Assembly: GCA_018368345.1 (NCBI GenBank)
Contig: JAGZEK010000004.1
Coordinates: 84,910 to 148,909, forward strand
DNA from: Collinsella sp.
GTDB lineage: Bacteria; Actinomycetota; Coriobacteriia; Coriobacteriales; Coriobacteriaceae
Direction of reading: 5' to 3'
Length of the DNA: 64,000 bases
The notes below the pieces were generated by a model. That model did no database searches, was not told the origin of the DNA, and worked only from the letters and a program-made list of their open reading frames with translations. Of the stretch, positions 8,290 through 15,927 are shown piece after piece. Numbering within the stretch: position 1 is the stretch's first letter; every line of letters begins with the position of its first letter. The position numbers were made by a program, and so were the translations under genes.

Positions 8290-8323
8290 AGCCGTAAGCC
8301 TTTCAAAGTCATTGATAGAAAGA

Positions 8324-8349
8324 GGGCCGCCGGCATATGTCGGCGGCCC
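8324..8349 (-). terminator. Terminator after the MFS transporter gene
   Basis: GGGCCGCCG (8324-8332) and CGGCGGCCC (8341-8349) form a perfect 9-bp stem with an 8-base loop. On the minus strand it is followed by TCTTTC. It lies 41 bases after the MFS stop and would separate the membrane protein gene from the operon. Confidence 0.65.
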
Positions 8350-8389
8350 CGATAAAACATGATGTACGGCAAAGCAACTACTCGAGCGG

Positions 8390-9589
8390 CTACTCCGCCT
8401 CGCCGCCGGCCGCCATCTTCTCGGCCTCGGCAAGCTGGGCCGGGGTGAGCTTGCGATACTTAATGGCGCCAAAGACGACACAAGCCGCACAGACGATCAT
8501 GCCGGCGATGAACTTCTGGTCAATCGTTGCACCAAGCGGCGACGTCACGGCCTCAAACACAATGGGAGACAATGCCATGCCAAAGTTGATACCTGCCATG
8601 CCAATGGCGAGGTTAAACGCACGTCCCTCGGGGGCAGAGTTGCCGGCGGCAAAATTGCCCTCCAGCGGCACGTAGGTCTCCTTGCCCAGCGCAACGACAA
8701 AACCCGCAACGCACAGCACCATAAAGGCGGGCGCAACCAGCGTCAGGCCCAGGCCGACGAGCGTCACGCCCCACGCGATCGGCATAGCCAGGTTCTTAAA
8801 CTTGGCAAACAGCGGACCGACCAAAAGACCAGCCGCAATACCGGCAACGGTCATAACGGTAGAGGCAAGACCGGCCTCCACGGTACCGCCAAAGCCGCGA
8901 CCTACAACAAGCAGCGAAACGTTGGAGCTGAAGAGCTGGAACGTAAGTACGAACACAAAGCTCATGAGCGTGATAATCGCGACCTCTTTAGGCATATTGG
9001 CAAACACGTTGACCTTGCGCTTGGGCTCAAGACGACCCTCAGGAAGGCAAACAGCCTCGATTACGATGAAAATGATCATGATGAAGTACGCCGCATAGCT
9101 GTGGAACCACTCGACAGAACCCAAGATGCCGGAAACCATCGTCCAGATAATGCCGCCCAGTGCAACAAAAGTGGAGTAGATGCCCATGACAAACGAGCGC
9201 TGCTTTCCGCCAAAGTAATCCGCGATAAGAGCGTCCGTTGAATTCTGCACGGCGCCGAGACCAAGGCCCATGACAGCAGAAGCCGCTAAGACTTGGCCGA
9301 GCGAGTCGTGGAACACCAGCACCGAGGCGCCTGCCAGCATCACGATAATGTGACCGACGAGCGTCGTCTTCTTCTTGGACACGCGAGAGGCAAGCTGTGA
9401 AGAGACGAGCATGGCGGACAACGCCATCATCAACGGGATGATGCCGATGATCATCTGGACGGCAGCGATGTTTTCGTTGGGAAATGCCGCCGCAACAGAG
9501 GCCACGATAGGGACGGGCACGAGCATGCCCATGATGCACATGGCGGCTGCGTAAATGCCCACCAGGTACTTGATCTTGGTTTTATCCAT
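8390..9589 (-). CDS. Major facilitator superfamily transporter
   Basis: 399 residues with about 12 hydrophobic segments and the usual MFS two-bundle layout. A loop of basic residues after the second segment, SRVSKKKTTLVGH, corresponds to the conserved MFS loop 2-3 motif, and a basic central loop (EPKRKVNVFANMPKE) separates the halves. AAGGA precedes ATG 9589 by 7 bases. The gene is 74 bases downstream of butyrate kinase and ends the main acyl cluster, so it probably imports the substrate or exports the product of that pathway. The transported compound cannot be read from the sequence. Confidence 0.85.
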   Translation of the reverse strand: MDKTKIKYLVGIYAAAMCIMGMLVPVPIVASVAAAFPNENIAAVQMIIGIIPLMMALSAMLVSSQLASRVSKKKTTLVGHIIVMLAGASVLVFHDSLGQVLAASAVMGLGLGAVQNSTDALIADYFGGKQRSFVMGIYSTFVALGGIIWTMVSGILGSVEWFHSYAAYFIMIIFIVIEAVCLPEGRLEPKRKVNVFANMPKEVAIITLMSFVFVLTFQLFSSNVSLLVVGRGFGGTVEAGLASTVMTVAGIAAGLLVGPLFAKFKNLAMPIAWGVTLVGLGLTLVAPAFMVLCVAGFVVALGKETYVPLEGNFAAGNSAPEGRAFNLAIGMAGINFGMALSPIVFEAVTSPLGATIDQKFIAGMIVCAACVVFGAIKYRKLTPAQLAEAEKMAAGGEAE

Positions 9590-9663
9590 GATCCATCCTT
9601 ACACTTAAAGAAAAGGGTCGGAGCGGCCAGACATCACCAGCGGCCGCCCCAAACACAGCACTA

Positions 9664-10776
9664 TTAGTCGTTGAATCCGGTGAACACGGGTTCTCCGCTG
9701 TACACGAGCGCTTCCTCGACACCATCGAGCACGCGGCAGGCGCCAGACGCCATCGCCTTGAGCTCAAACTCGCCGGGATAAGCCGATACGGGAGCGATCC
9801 AAGAGCAGCATTCCTCAATCGAAGCAACGAGCTCCTTGCTGTGGACCATGCCGCCTCCGAGCAAGATGCCGTCGACGTCGCCCTTCAGCACGCAGGCCAT
9901 CTCGCCAATCCACTTGCAGATTTGGTAAACCATTGCATCCCAAGCGCGTGCTGCAGCCTTATCGCCCGCAGCGGCACGTTCACACACCTCGATGGCATCG
10001 GACGTACCCAAAAGGTCAACGAAGCCACCGGTCTTCATGCAATGGGCGCGGGCAACGTCGAGGCCATGTTCCGCCGTATACTTCGCGACCTCGATTGCGG
10101 GGACCGAGCCACAGCGCGTCGGCGCCATGGGGCCCTCGCCGCCGACGATGTCGTTGCCGTCGACCATCTTGCCCTTAAGGTGAGCGGAAATCGAAATGCC
10201 ACCGCCGATATGACAAACAATAAAGTTACACTCGTCATATGCGCGACCGAGCTTTGCCGCATGGCGGATGGCGGTCTCTTTAAGATTAAGGGCGTGCAGG
10301 TGCACGTTTCGATACACGCCCTTAATGCCCGTCATACGTGCGAGGTCGCATAGCTCATCGGTATCGGGAGGATTCACCACAAAAGAGGGCTTGCCCGTCT
10401 TTGAAGCGAACTCATGGGCAATCTGGGGACCCAGCTGCGCCGGGTGCTGAATGCCGTTCGCACCGACGCGGGCATGCTCGAGCATGACCTCATTGATGGC
10501 ATACGTGCCGCCGGGCAGCGAAAGCAAGCCGCCGCCGCGACCGACAAATGCATCAAAGTCCTCGAGCTTCAGGCCCGCCTCATCCAGTGCTCCAAGAATC
10601 AGATCGCAGCGATACGGCATCTGAGCCGAAACCCCATCGAACTGGGCGAGGTCCTTCGCGTCGTGTGCAACGTTCTTGCTGAGCTTGCACTCGTCACCCT
10701 CAAAAACGCCCACCTTTGTGGAAGTGGAACCCGGGTTGATTACCAGGACGCGCCAGGGAGTCTTTTTATCGGACAT
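9664..10776 (-). CDS. buk: Butyrate kinase-type acyl kinase
   Basis: 370 residues of the acetate/butyrate kinase (ASKHA) family. It would transfer phosphate from an acyl phosphate to ADP, giving a carboxylic acid and ATP. The phosphate-binding N-terminus VINPGSTSTKVGVF is visible, with FVGRGGGLLSLPGGTYAIN, NPPDTDEL and CHIGGGISISAHLKGKMVD, all typical of butyrate rather than acetate kinases. The start has AGGAGG 8 bases upstream inside the previous gene, and the gap to the phosphate acyltransferase is 3 bases, so the two are translationally linked. The acyl chain is not fixed by sequence. Confidence 0.92.
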   Translation of the reverse strand: MSDKKTPWRVLVINPGSTSTKVGVFEGDECKLSKNVAHDAKDLAQFDGVSAQMPYRCDLILGALDEAGLKLEDFDAFVGRGGGLLSLPGGTYAINEVMLEHARVGANGIQHPAQLGPQIAHEFASKTGKPSFVVNPPDTDELCDLARMTGIKGVYRNVHLHALNLKETAIRHAAKLGRAYDECNFIVCHIGGGISISAHLKGKMVDGNDIVGGEGPMAPTRCGSVPAIEVAKYTAEHGLDVARAHCMKTGGFVDLLGTSDAIEVCERAAAGDKAAARAWDAMVYQICKWIGEMACVLKGDVDGILLGGGMVHSKELVASIEECCSWIAPVSAYPGEFELKAMASGACRVLDGVEEALVYSGEPVFTGFND

Positions 10777-10779
10777 ACC

Positions 10780-11787
10780 CTAAGCCTCCTTAAGCGCCTG
10801 GGCGCGCACGCAGCTCATCACCACGTTGCCGACGATCTCGTCGACGGGCGCAGAGCGCGAGCAATCGCACACGATCTTCTTGAAGCCCTGAAGCATGGGG
10901 CCGTAAGCATTGGCGCCGGTCAGGTTCTGGATGATCTTGACGCCGATATTGCCCACGTTGATATCAGGCCAGATGACCACGTTGGCCTGTCCCGCAACAG
11001 CGGACTCACGATGTACCTTCTTGGCCGCAACCTTGGGGTTAATCGCCGAATCAAACTGGAACTCACCGTCGATGGCAAGGTCGGGACGGCGATCGTTGGC
11101 AATCTCGCGAGCGCGGCGCACTTTGTCGACGAGCTCGTTATCCATCGAGCCGTCAGTCGAATGCGAAAGCAGCGCGCAACGGATATCCCATCCGGTCAGC
11201 GAGCGCACCGTTTCGCTCGACGAAATCGCGATTGAGGCAAGCTCCTCGCTCGTGGGGTCAACGCAAACGGCAGAATCGCCAAAAGCCAAAAGGCCGCCTT
11301 CGCCGCCAGTCCAGTTGGGAATATCGGCAATGCCGCAAGAGCTTACGGTATCGACGCCATCGGCAAGGCCGACGATAGTCTGTCCCGCCAGGATAATATC
11401 GCCCGTGGCGTTATCGATGCCGGCGAACATTACGTCGACATCGCCGAGTACCTGCAAAATCAGGGCGCGCTCAAGCGGACGCGTCATACGGCGCGCGGCG
11501 CCCTTGGGCTTAAACTTGCAATCCGGATGCGAAAGATAGCGCTCGCAGCAAGCGGCGTTCGCCTCCTCGTCGGTCACATCGACAATCTCGATGCCGTCAA
11601 GGGAGATACCACGCTCGTCGGCAAGCTCCTTGAGCTTACTGCCGTCGCCGACCAGCACGCATTCGGCAAGATGCTCGGCGGCGATCTTTGCGACCGCCTG
11701 CATCATGGTCTCGTTTTCGCCCTCGGGAAAAGCAACGCGTATAGGCTTGGCGGCAGCCCGCTCGCGCAGGGTCTGCATCAGGTCCAT
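10780..11787 (-). CDS. Phosphate acyltransferase (phosphotransacetylase/phosphotransbutyrylase family)
   Basis: 335 residues of the Pta/Ptb family. It should convert an acyl thioester plus phosphate to an acyl phosphate. Visible landmarks are IRVAFPEGENETMMQA at the N-terminus, DVMFAGIDNATGDIILAGQTIVG, NWTGGEGGLLAFGDSAVCVDP and the final VVIWPDINVGNIGVKIIQ. It lacks the long regulatory N-terminus of large Pta enzymes. It sits 5 bases after the carrier-protein gene and 3 bases before butyrate kinase, so the acyl donor may be CoA or, unusually, the adjacent carrier protein. That last idea is inference. Confidence 0.9.
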   Translation of the reverse strand: MDLMQTLRERAAAKPIRVAFPEGENETMMQAVAKIAAEHLAECVLVGDGSKLKELADERGISLDGIEIVDVTDEEANAACCERYLSHPDCKFKPKGAARRMTRPLERALILQVLGDVDVMFAGIDNATGDIILAGQTIVGLADGVDTVSSCGIADIPNWTGGEGGLLAFGDSAVCVDPTSEELASIAISSSETVRSLTGWDIRCALLSHSTDGSMDNELVDKVRRAREIANDRRPDLAIDGEFQFDSAINPKVAAKKVHRESAVAGQANVVIWPDINVGNIGVKIIQNLTGANAYGPMLQGFKKIVCDCSRSAPVDEIVGNVVMSCVRAQALKEA

Positions 11788-11792
11788 GGCAG

Positions 11793-12026
11793 CTACTCCA
11801 TCTCTTCGGCAGTGCGCTCGATAAGCTCGCCGACGGTCTTCATGACCATGACCTCGCGAACGGGGACCTCGGCATCGAGCTCGTTCTCGATCATGGAGGT
11901 CAGGGCGATCATCTTCATCGAGCCCTTGCCCAGGGTCTCAAACGTCGTCTCGGGGGTCACATCACCGTCATAGTTGTAAGCGGACTTGGCAAAATCGCAG
12001 ATCTGCTGAGTGAGTTCTTCGTTCAT
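11793..12026 (-). CDS. Dedicated acyl carrier protein
   Basis: 77 residues, acidic, ACP fold. LGKGSMKMIALTSMIENEL aligns with the phosphopantetheine site of E. coli ACP (LGADSLDTVEL). Ser36 is retained as the attachment site, but the usual preceding Asp is Gly35 and Leu is Met37. AAAGG lies 8 bases before ATG 12026. The gene stands between the DUF35 protein and the phosphate acyltransferase, away from any fatty-acid genes, and an Sfp-type transferase lies 3 kb upstream. It therefore looks like a carrier serving this pathway rather than the housekeeping ACP. Confidence 0.88.
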   Translation of the reverse strand: MNEELTQQICDFAKSAYNYDGDVTPETTFETLGKGSMKMIALTSMIENELDAEVPVREVMVMKTVGELIERTAEEME

Positions 12027-12057
12027 GATGGCGCCTTTCTAATTAAAAAGAGGGGTA

Positions 12058-12093
12058 GCCACGGCGGGCTGGAGACATGGGTCCCGCCGTGGC
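12058..12093 (-). terminator. Terminator-like hairpin inside the acyl operon
   Basis: GCCACGGCGGG (12058-12068) and CCCGCCGTGGC (12083-12093) form a perfect 11-bp stem; the minus strand continues through TACCCC into TCTTTTT. It lies between the DUF35 gene and the carrier-protein gene. It could attenuate transcription so that the downstream carrier, phosphate acyltransferase and kinase are made at a different level from the thiolase. Confidence 0.65.
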
Positions 12094-12142
12094 CTAAGAG
12101 AGGAAGCGAATTGTTATAGGGGTGAAAGCCTAGTGTGAAAGC

Positions 12143-12565
12143 CTAGTCGTCAAGCTCGAACGTGAGCTCTTTGTAGCCCGGTCGGTCGATGACCTTGGCA
12201 TGGACGCCCACGGTCTCGCCCGCCATGAGCTTGGCGCGGATCTCGGGGGCCTTCTTCTTGGTAATGCCGTAGATGACGTAGGTGTACTGAGAACCCTCGT
12301 CAATATCGACGGCGCCGTAGGCGTACTTGCCATACTCCTTGAGGTAGGGCTTGTCGTTCTGCGGACCAGGCAGGGTAAAATCGATCAGATGGCCGTGACC
12401 GGAAACCTGGACCCAATCGGTCTTGTGGTAGCCGCAGGCATTGCAGGCAAGGTGAGGCGGAAACTCGACGGCTCCGCACTCGGGGCACTGACGTGCCCAA
12501 TAGATGCCCTCTTCAAGACCCGTGTAGAACTTCTTGACCACGGGCTCCATATCTTTGAGTTGCAT
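12143..12565 (-). CDS. Zn-ribbon/OB-fold protein, DUF35 family (thiolase partner)
   Basis: 140 residues. The N-terminal rubredoxin-like zinc ribbon uses Cys27, Cys30, Cys41 and Cys44 (CPECGAVEF...CNACGY), followed by an OB-fold with GHGHLIDFTLPG and YGAVDIDEG. In characterised systems, such as the PhlB subunit of the phloroglucinol acyltransferase and BbsA of the toluene pathway, DUF35 proteins form complexes with thiolase-type enzymes and help place or channel the acyl-CoA. It follows the thiolase-like gene by 38 bases with AAGGAG before its ATG, supporting the same partnership here. Confidence 0.88.
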   Translation of the reverse strand: MQLKDMEPVVKKFYTGLEEGIYWARQCPECGAVEFPPHLACNACGYHKTDWVQVSGHGHLIDFTLPGPQNDKPYLKEYGKYAYGAVDIDEGSQYTYVIYGITKKKAPEIRAKLMAGETVGVHAKVIDRPGYKELTFELDD

Positions 12566-12603
12566 GAGAATACTCCTTATGGGAAATCGAAAACCGCGGT
12601 CGC

Positions 12604-13869
12604 TTAGGCGACGGTACGAAGAATCTGGCAGCGCACATTCTGAGAACCGCCAAAACCGCGCAGGAAGGCCGTCTCAGGAATCTTCTTCATCTGGGTTGCA
12701 CCGGCGACGCCGCGCATCTGCTTGACGGCCTCGACGATATCGGCGATACCGGATGCGCCATGAGCGTGGCCGAAGTTGCAACGGCCACCGTGCGGGTTGA
12801 TGGGCTTATCGCCGTCAAAAGCGGTGCGGCCATCGATCGCATACTTCCAAGCCTCGCCGCGCGGAATATAGCCGCACTCCTCGGCCGAGACGATCTCGGA
12901 AGCCAGGAAGAAGTCATTGCACATAAACAGGTCGATCTCATCGGGGCTCACGCCGGTAAGGTCGTAGACCTGCTTGGCAGCAAGCTCGGTAGCCCAGTGC
13001 TCGTTGTGAAGCAGGCCGGCTTCGACGGCAGAGGCGCCCGTACCCAGCACCTCAATAGGCGCATACGGCATGCCCATGGCTTTGGCCTTCTCCGTGGGCA
13101 TCACGACAACAGCGGCGGCACCGTCGCATTTCTTCTCAAAGCCGGTAACGCGCAGGTACTGCGTAACGCGCGGGTTGTACATGCTCTTGAGATACTCGTC
13201 GGCGGTATCGAACCCAGCTGCCTTCGCATCCTCCTCGACCGTGGTCTCATACCACGCAAGGGGATTCAGGACGGCACCGCGGCGAAGGCTCTTGGTAAGG
13301 CCGTTCAGGGCGTCATCGATCTGATCGGCGGTAAGGTCGTACTGCATCGAATACTCGTTGATCCAGTTGTCGAACGACACGCCAAAGGCGCCATCGAGCG
13401 GGCGACCATACGCGCGGTCATAGATCTTATCGAGCGAGGGAATCATGACATCGAGCGTAAAGTCCTGGCGAATATGCGAGGGCATGTGCTCAACGGGAAG
13501 GGTCGAAGCCAAATCGCAGGCACCCGTAAGGACAACATCGTAGGCACCGGAGGCGACTGCCATCACGGCCTGCTCAAGGGCGACGTAGCCCGTGCAGCAA
13601 GCCTCGGAATGATGGACGGAACCCTTGGCACGAACGCCAAACCAATCGGCAACCTGCATGTTGGGGGTAATGCAATCACCAACGAGATAGGGATTGGCGC
13701 TGCCGTGATAGAAAAAGTCGATATCGCGGGGCTCAAGACCGGCATCGGCAATTGCCTCGAGGGCCGCATAGCCAAACGCCTCGCCCTCGCCAATACCCTG
13801 GGTCTCGGGATGTTCCTCAAAATCCTTGAACGGGGTGCAGCCTACGCCTACAATCGAGACGCTGCGCAT
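12604..13869 (-). CDS. Thiolase-like acyltransferase (SCP-x/thiolase superfamily)
   Basis: 421 residues of the thiolase fold. The N-terminus MRSVSIVGVGCTPF is typical. The acyl-accepting Cys is most likely Cys91 in HHSEACCTGYVAL, and the catalytic His motifs are NPHGG and GHAHGASG. The second catalytic Cys of classical thiolases (CxG near the C-terminus) is not seen; the corresponding region reads RGFGGSQNV. This points to an acyl transfer or condensation reaction, or a variant thiolysis, carried out with the DUF35 partner. I chose ATG 13869, with GGAAAG 5 bases upstream, over GTG 13890. Confidence 0.85.
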   Translation of the reverse strand: MRSVSIVGVGCTPFKDFEEHPETQGIGEGEAFGYAALEAIADAGLEPRDIDFFYHGSANPYLVGDCITPNMQVADWFGVRAKGSVHHSEACCTGYVALEQAVMAVASGAYDVVLTGACDLASTLPVEHMPSHIRQDFTLDVMIPSLDKIYDRAYGRPLDGAFGVSFDNWINEYSMQYDLTADQIDDALNGLTKSLRRGAVLNPLAWYETTVEEDAKAAGFDTADEYLKSMYNPRVTQYLRVTGFEKKCDGAAAVVVMPTEKAKAMGMPYAPIEVLGTGASAVEAGLLHNEHWATELAAKQVYDLTGVSPDEIDLFMCNDFFLASEIVSAEECGYIPRGEAWKYAIDGRTAFDGDKPINPHGGRCNFGHAHGASGIADIVEAVKQMRGVAGATQMKKIPETAFLRGFGGSQNVRCQILRTVA

Positions 13870-14212
13870 GTTCTTTCCGAGCGTAACCACTGAATATCAC
13901 ATCCTAATCATGTGAAGGTGTACGAAATGATGGCGCAGTCCGGCCGCGAGCGAAGGTGAGAGAGCGCTCGCGGCTTTTCTGTGCCGTCACACGTTGAACT
14001 ACTGCAGTGGTTCTTTTGAACGTAGCTTTAGTGTAAGAGTGGTTTATTTGGTGCCGTGGGACAAAATGCCGCTATGTGTCCCATCATTTGGTACGCATAG
14101 CTAAATTTCGTTCCAAATAGCAGATAAATGACTATGCTTAAAGCCGATTCATAGGGCTGGAACGCTTTGAGTTCACTGCATGCGCAACCGTTCATCCCTA
14201 AAAAACAGCCGC
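13870..14212. promoter_or_regulatory. Control region of the acyl operon with two candidate operators
   Basis: This gene-free stretch separates the TetR gene from the thiolase-like gene. It holds two inverted repeats: TGGGACA/TGTCCCA (14057-14063, 14077-14083) and ATTTGGTACG/CGTTCCAAAT (14086-14095, 14109-14118; 9 of 10 matching). It also holds a GC hairpin (13943-13952 with 13965-13974) in the probable leader, with its T-run on the plus strand only. The inverted repeats are plausible binding sites for the neighbouring TetR regulator. I cannot place a convincing -35/-10 pair. Confidence 0.45.
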
Positions 14213-14226
14213 TCACCCGAGCGGCT
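14201..14226 (-). terminator. Terminator overlapping the end of the TetR gene
   Basis: AGCCGCTC (14207-14214) pairs with GAGCGGCT (14219-14226), and the minus strand continues into TTTTTT (14201-14206). The stem contains the TetR stop codon. It should end the transferase-TetR transcript before the acyl operon promoter. Confidence 0.8.
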
Positions 14227-14830
14227 TTTCAAAATCAGGGATCCGCGGATGCCAATGGCGCGATGCATCGTCGACAAAGAGCGGTGCGTAGAACATGCGA
14301 TTGAGCGCGGCGGCAACGGTTCGTGCCTCAAGGTCAGGCCGGACTTCGAGCCAATACTGGATGAGGTTATGGTGGCCCGCAAGCGCAAAAGCAAGATACA
14401 GATCGAGGTCCGTCTCATCTGAAAACGTCGACCGCAAACGATCGCGAAAATAGTCATGCATGAAGATCGTTGCCTTGTGTGCAAACACGGGATCACCGTT
14501 ATCGCTGTTAAGCGCCAGGACTTTCGAGCGATTGGCCTTGAGGATTTCCATGCGCTTGATCATCGTGGGCGTGGGATCAAGCTGCGCATCACCAAAACGA
14601 GCCTCAAGGGCAACGTCGTTAATGTCTTGCATGTTCTGGAGCAGCTCATCTTCAAAGCGCTTGACCACATCATCGACAGAGCGGTAACAACGATAGAAGG
14701 TTGATTTTGATGTATGGGCAAGACGGAGTACGTCGGTGACCTTAATCGATTGCACAGGCGTTGTCGCCATAAGTTCAAAGACGGCGCCTTCGATCCGCGA
14801 AGCAATATCGTTTTTAGCGTTCAGTGACAT
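14213..14830 (-). CDS. TetR-family transcriptional regulator
   Basis: 205 residues. The N-terminal helix-turn-helix is visible as VQSIKVTDVLRLAHTSKST followed by FYRCYRSVDDVV, the TetR DNA-binding signature. The remaining C-terminal part (FMHDYFRDRLRSTF, LAFALAGHHNLIQYWLE) is the ligand-binding helical domain. It follows the phosphopantetheinyl transferase gene by 29 bases and is closed by its own terminator. It faces the acyl operon from upstream, with two inverted repeats in between, so it most likely senses an acyl-CoA or substrate of that pathway. This is inferred from position. Confidence 0.9.
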   Translation of the reverse strand: MSLNAKNDIASRIEGAVFELMATTPVQSIKVTDVLRLAHTSKSTFYRCYRSVDDVVKRFEDELLQNMQDINDVALEARFGDAQLDPTPTMIKRMEILKANRSKVLALNSDNGDPVFAHKATIFMHDYFRDRLRSTFSDETDLDLYLAFALAGHHNLIQYWLEVRPDLEARTVAAALNRMFYAPLFVDDASRHWHPRIPDFEKPLG

Positions 14831-14859
14831 AGAAGGCCTCCCCTGTTGGCGATTGGCTA

Positions 14860-15504
14860 CTATGCTACCCGAAAGGCATGCTCCTCAATGGCGATATGGG
14901 GCATAGAACGCGCTGCACAAGAGATGACACACTGGCCAAACACCACCGAGGAAGTAAACCATCCGCTCGGCAACCCGTCTTTGCGGGGATCGATTGAAAA
15001 GCCGGACCCCTCCGCCTTCAGGACGGCTTCGATACGCGTCCAAACCCGACACAGCCGAAAGGCGCGTTCCTGCGAATCTGCCGCAGCGTCAATCCACGCC
15101 CGTTCCCTTGAGCTCGCCATACGCTCAACCGCAATAGGTACAATCTCATCGACCGCCTCGATATCCACGCCAATAGGTCCTCCGACCGACCGAGCAACAT
15201 CGGAAACAGCGAGGACGGCCACGCTTCCGCCATGTGAAATGGAGATAGAGGGGGCCTCCCCATCCGCAAGCTCGATCTTGCCGAAAGCAGAACGCGCAAG
15301 CTGGGTGTCGTCGAAGACACCCAGGGCGTCGCGAAGCAGCAGACCCACGCCCGCAGCTTCCCTCCGAGACGCAATGGGGAGATCTCCATTGGAGGCACGC
15401 GAGGCATAACGTCCCGCGATTGATGCCATATCAACGGTCTCGCCGGGATCGATCGCAGAAACGTCAACGAGGTGCACGGTTATGTTCAAAATGGTCAACC
15501 CCAC
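14860..15504 (-). CDS. 4'-phosphopantetheinyl transferase, Sfp type
   Basis: About 214 residues. Sfp-type enzymes move the phosphopantetheine arm of CoA to a carrier-protein serine. The metal-binding motif IGVDIEAVD (Asp114, Glu116) and the second motif WTRIEAVLKAEGSGF (Trp155, Glu159, Lys163) are clear; the usual Lys before Glu159 is Ile. Being Sfp-like rather than the short AcpS type, it is suited to a specialised carrier. It shares a locus with the stand-alone acyl carrier protein. The GTG start at 15504 lacks a strong ribosome site; TTG 15489 is an alternative. Confidence 0.87.
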   Translation of the reverse strand: MGLTILNITVHLVDVSAIDPGETVDMASIAGRYASRASNGDLPIASRREAAGVGLLLRDALGVFDDTQLARSAFGKIELADGEAPSISISHGGSVAVLAVSDVARSVGGPIGVDIEAVDEIVPIAVERMASSRERAWIDAAADSQERAFRLCRVWTRIEAVLKAEGSGFSIDPRKDGLPSGWFTSSVVFGQCVISCAARSMPHIAIEEHAFRVA

Positions 15505-15596
15505 TCGATTGAGATGACAAGGCTAAACTGACGCTCAGAACCGCTCTTTCATGAATCGAGGTACCTTTTGCCGACGATTTGGCGACCAAAACAAAA

Positions 15597-15624
15597 CAGC
15601 CCAGAGGACATAGCCTCTGGGCTG
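15597..15624 (-). terminator. Terminator of the tRNA-Gly/tRNA-Val unit
   Basis: CAGCCCAGAGG (15597-15607) and CCTCTGGGCTG (15614-15624) form a perfect 11-bp stem. The minus strand continues TTTTGTTTTGG. It lies 8 bases after the encoded CCA end of tRNA-Val. Confidence 0.9.
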
Positions 15625-15632
15625 CGAACATT

Positions 15633-15707
15633 TGGTGGGCGTTAGAAGATTTGAACTTCTGACCTCTTCCGTGTCAGGGAAGCGCTCTCCCCCTGAGCTA
15701 AACGCCC
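15633..15707 (-). tRNA. tRNA-Val (GAC)
   Basis: Reading the minus strand, the acceptor stem GGGCGTT/AACGCCC, D-arm GCTC/GAGC, anticodon stem CTTCC/GGAAG with loop CTGACAC (anticodon GAC), and T-arm AGAAG-TTCAAAT-CTTCT are all intact. The CCA end is encoded. It follows tRNA-Gly by 3 bases, so both are one transcript. Confidence 0.95.
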
Positions 15708-15710
15708 AAA

Positions 15711-15786
15711 TGGAGCGGACAACGGGGCTCGAACCCGCGACCCCAACCTTGGCAAGGTTGTGCTCTACCAACTGAGCCATGTCCGC
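15711..15786 (-). tRNA. tRNA-Gly (GCC), copy 1
   Basis: Acceptor GCGGACA/TGTCCGC, anticodon stem CAACC/GGTTG with loop TTGCCAA (anticodon GCC), T-arm GCGGG-TTCGAGC-CCCGT and encoded CCA. It is identical to the copies at 18181-18256 and 18407-18482 and is co-transcribed with tRNA-Val. Confidence 0.95.
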
Positions 15787-15927
15787 TTACGAGGATTAAT
15801 CTTACGTGATGCCCGCATCCTATGCAAGAACTTTTTTTGAAAAGTTTTGCGACGCCCTCGCGAACCTCGCGAAGACATCAGCCACCACGGAAGGCGCGGG
15901 CAAACGCAAACTCGCCGCAAGAGACCC

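Noticed and set aside
13943..13974. Strong GC hairpin followed by TTTT on the plus strand
   Set aside because: No plus-strand gene precedes it, so it cannot be assigned as a terminator. It lies in the leader of the minus-strand acyl operon and is noted only as a leader structure.
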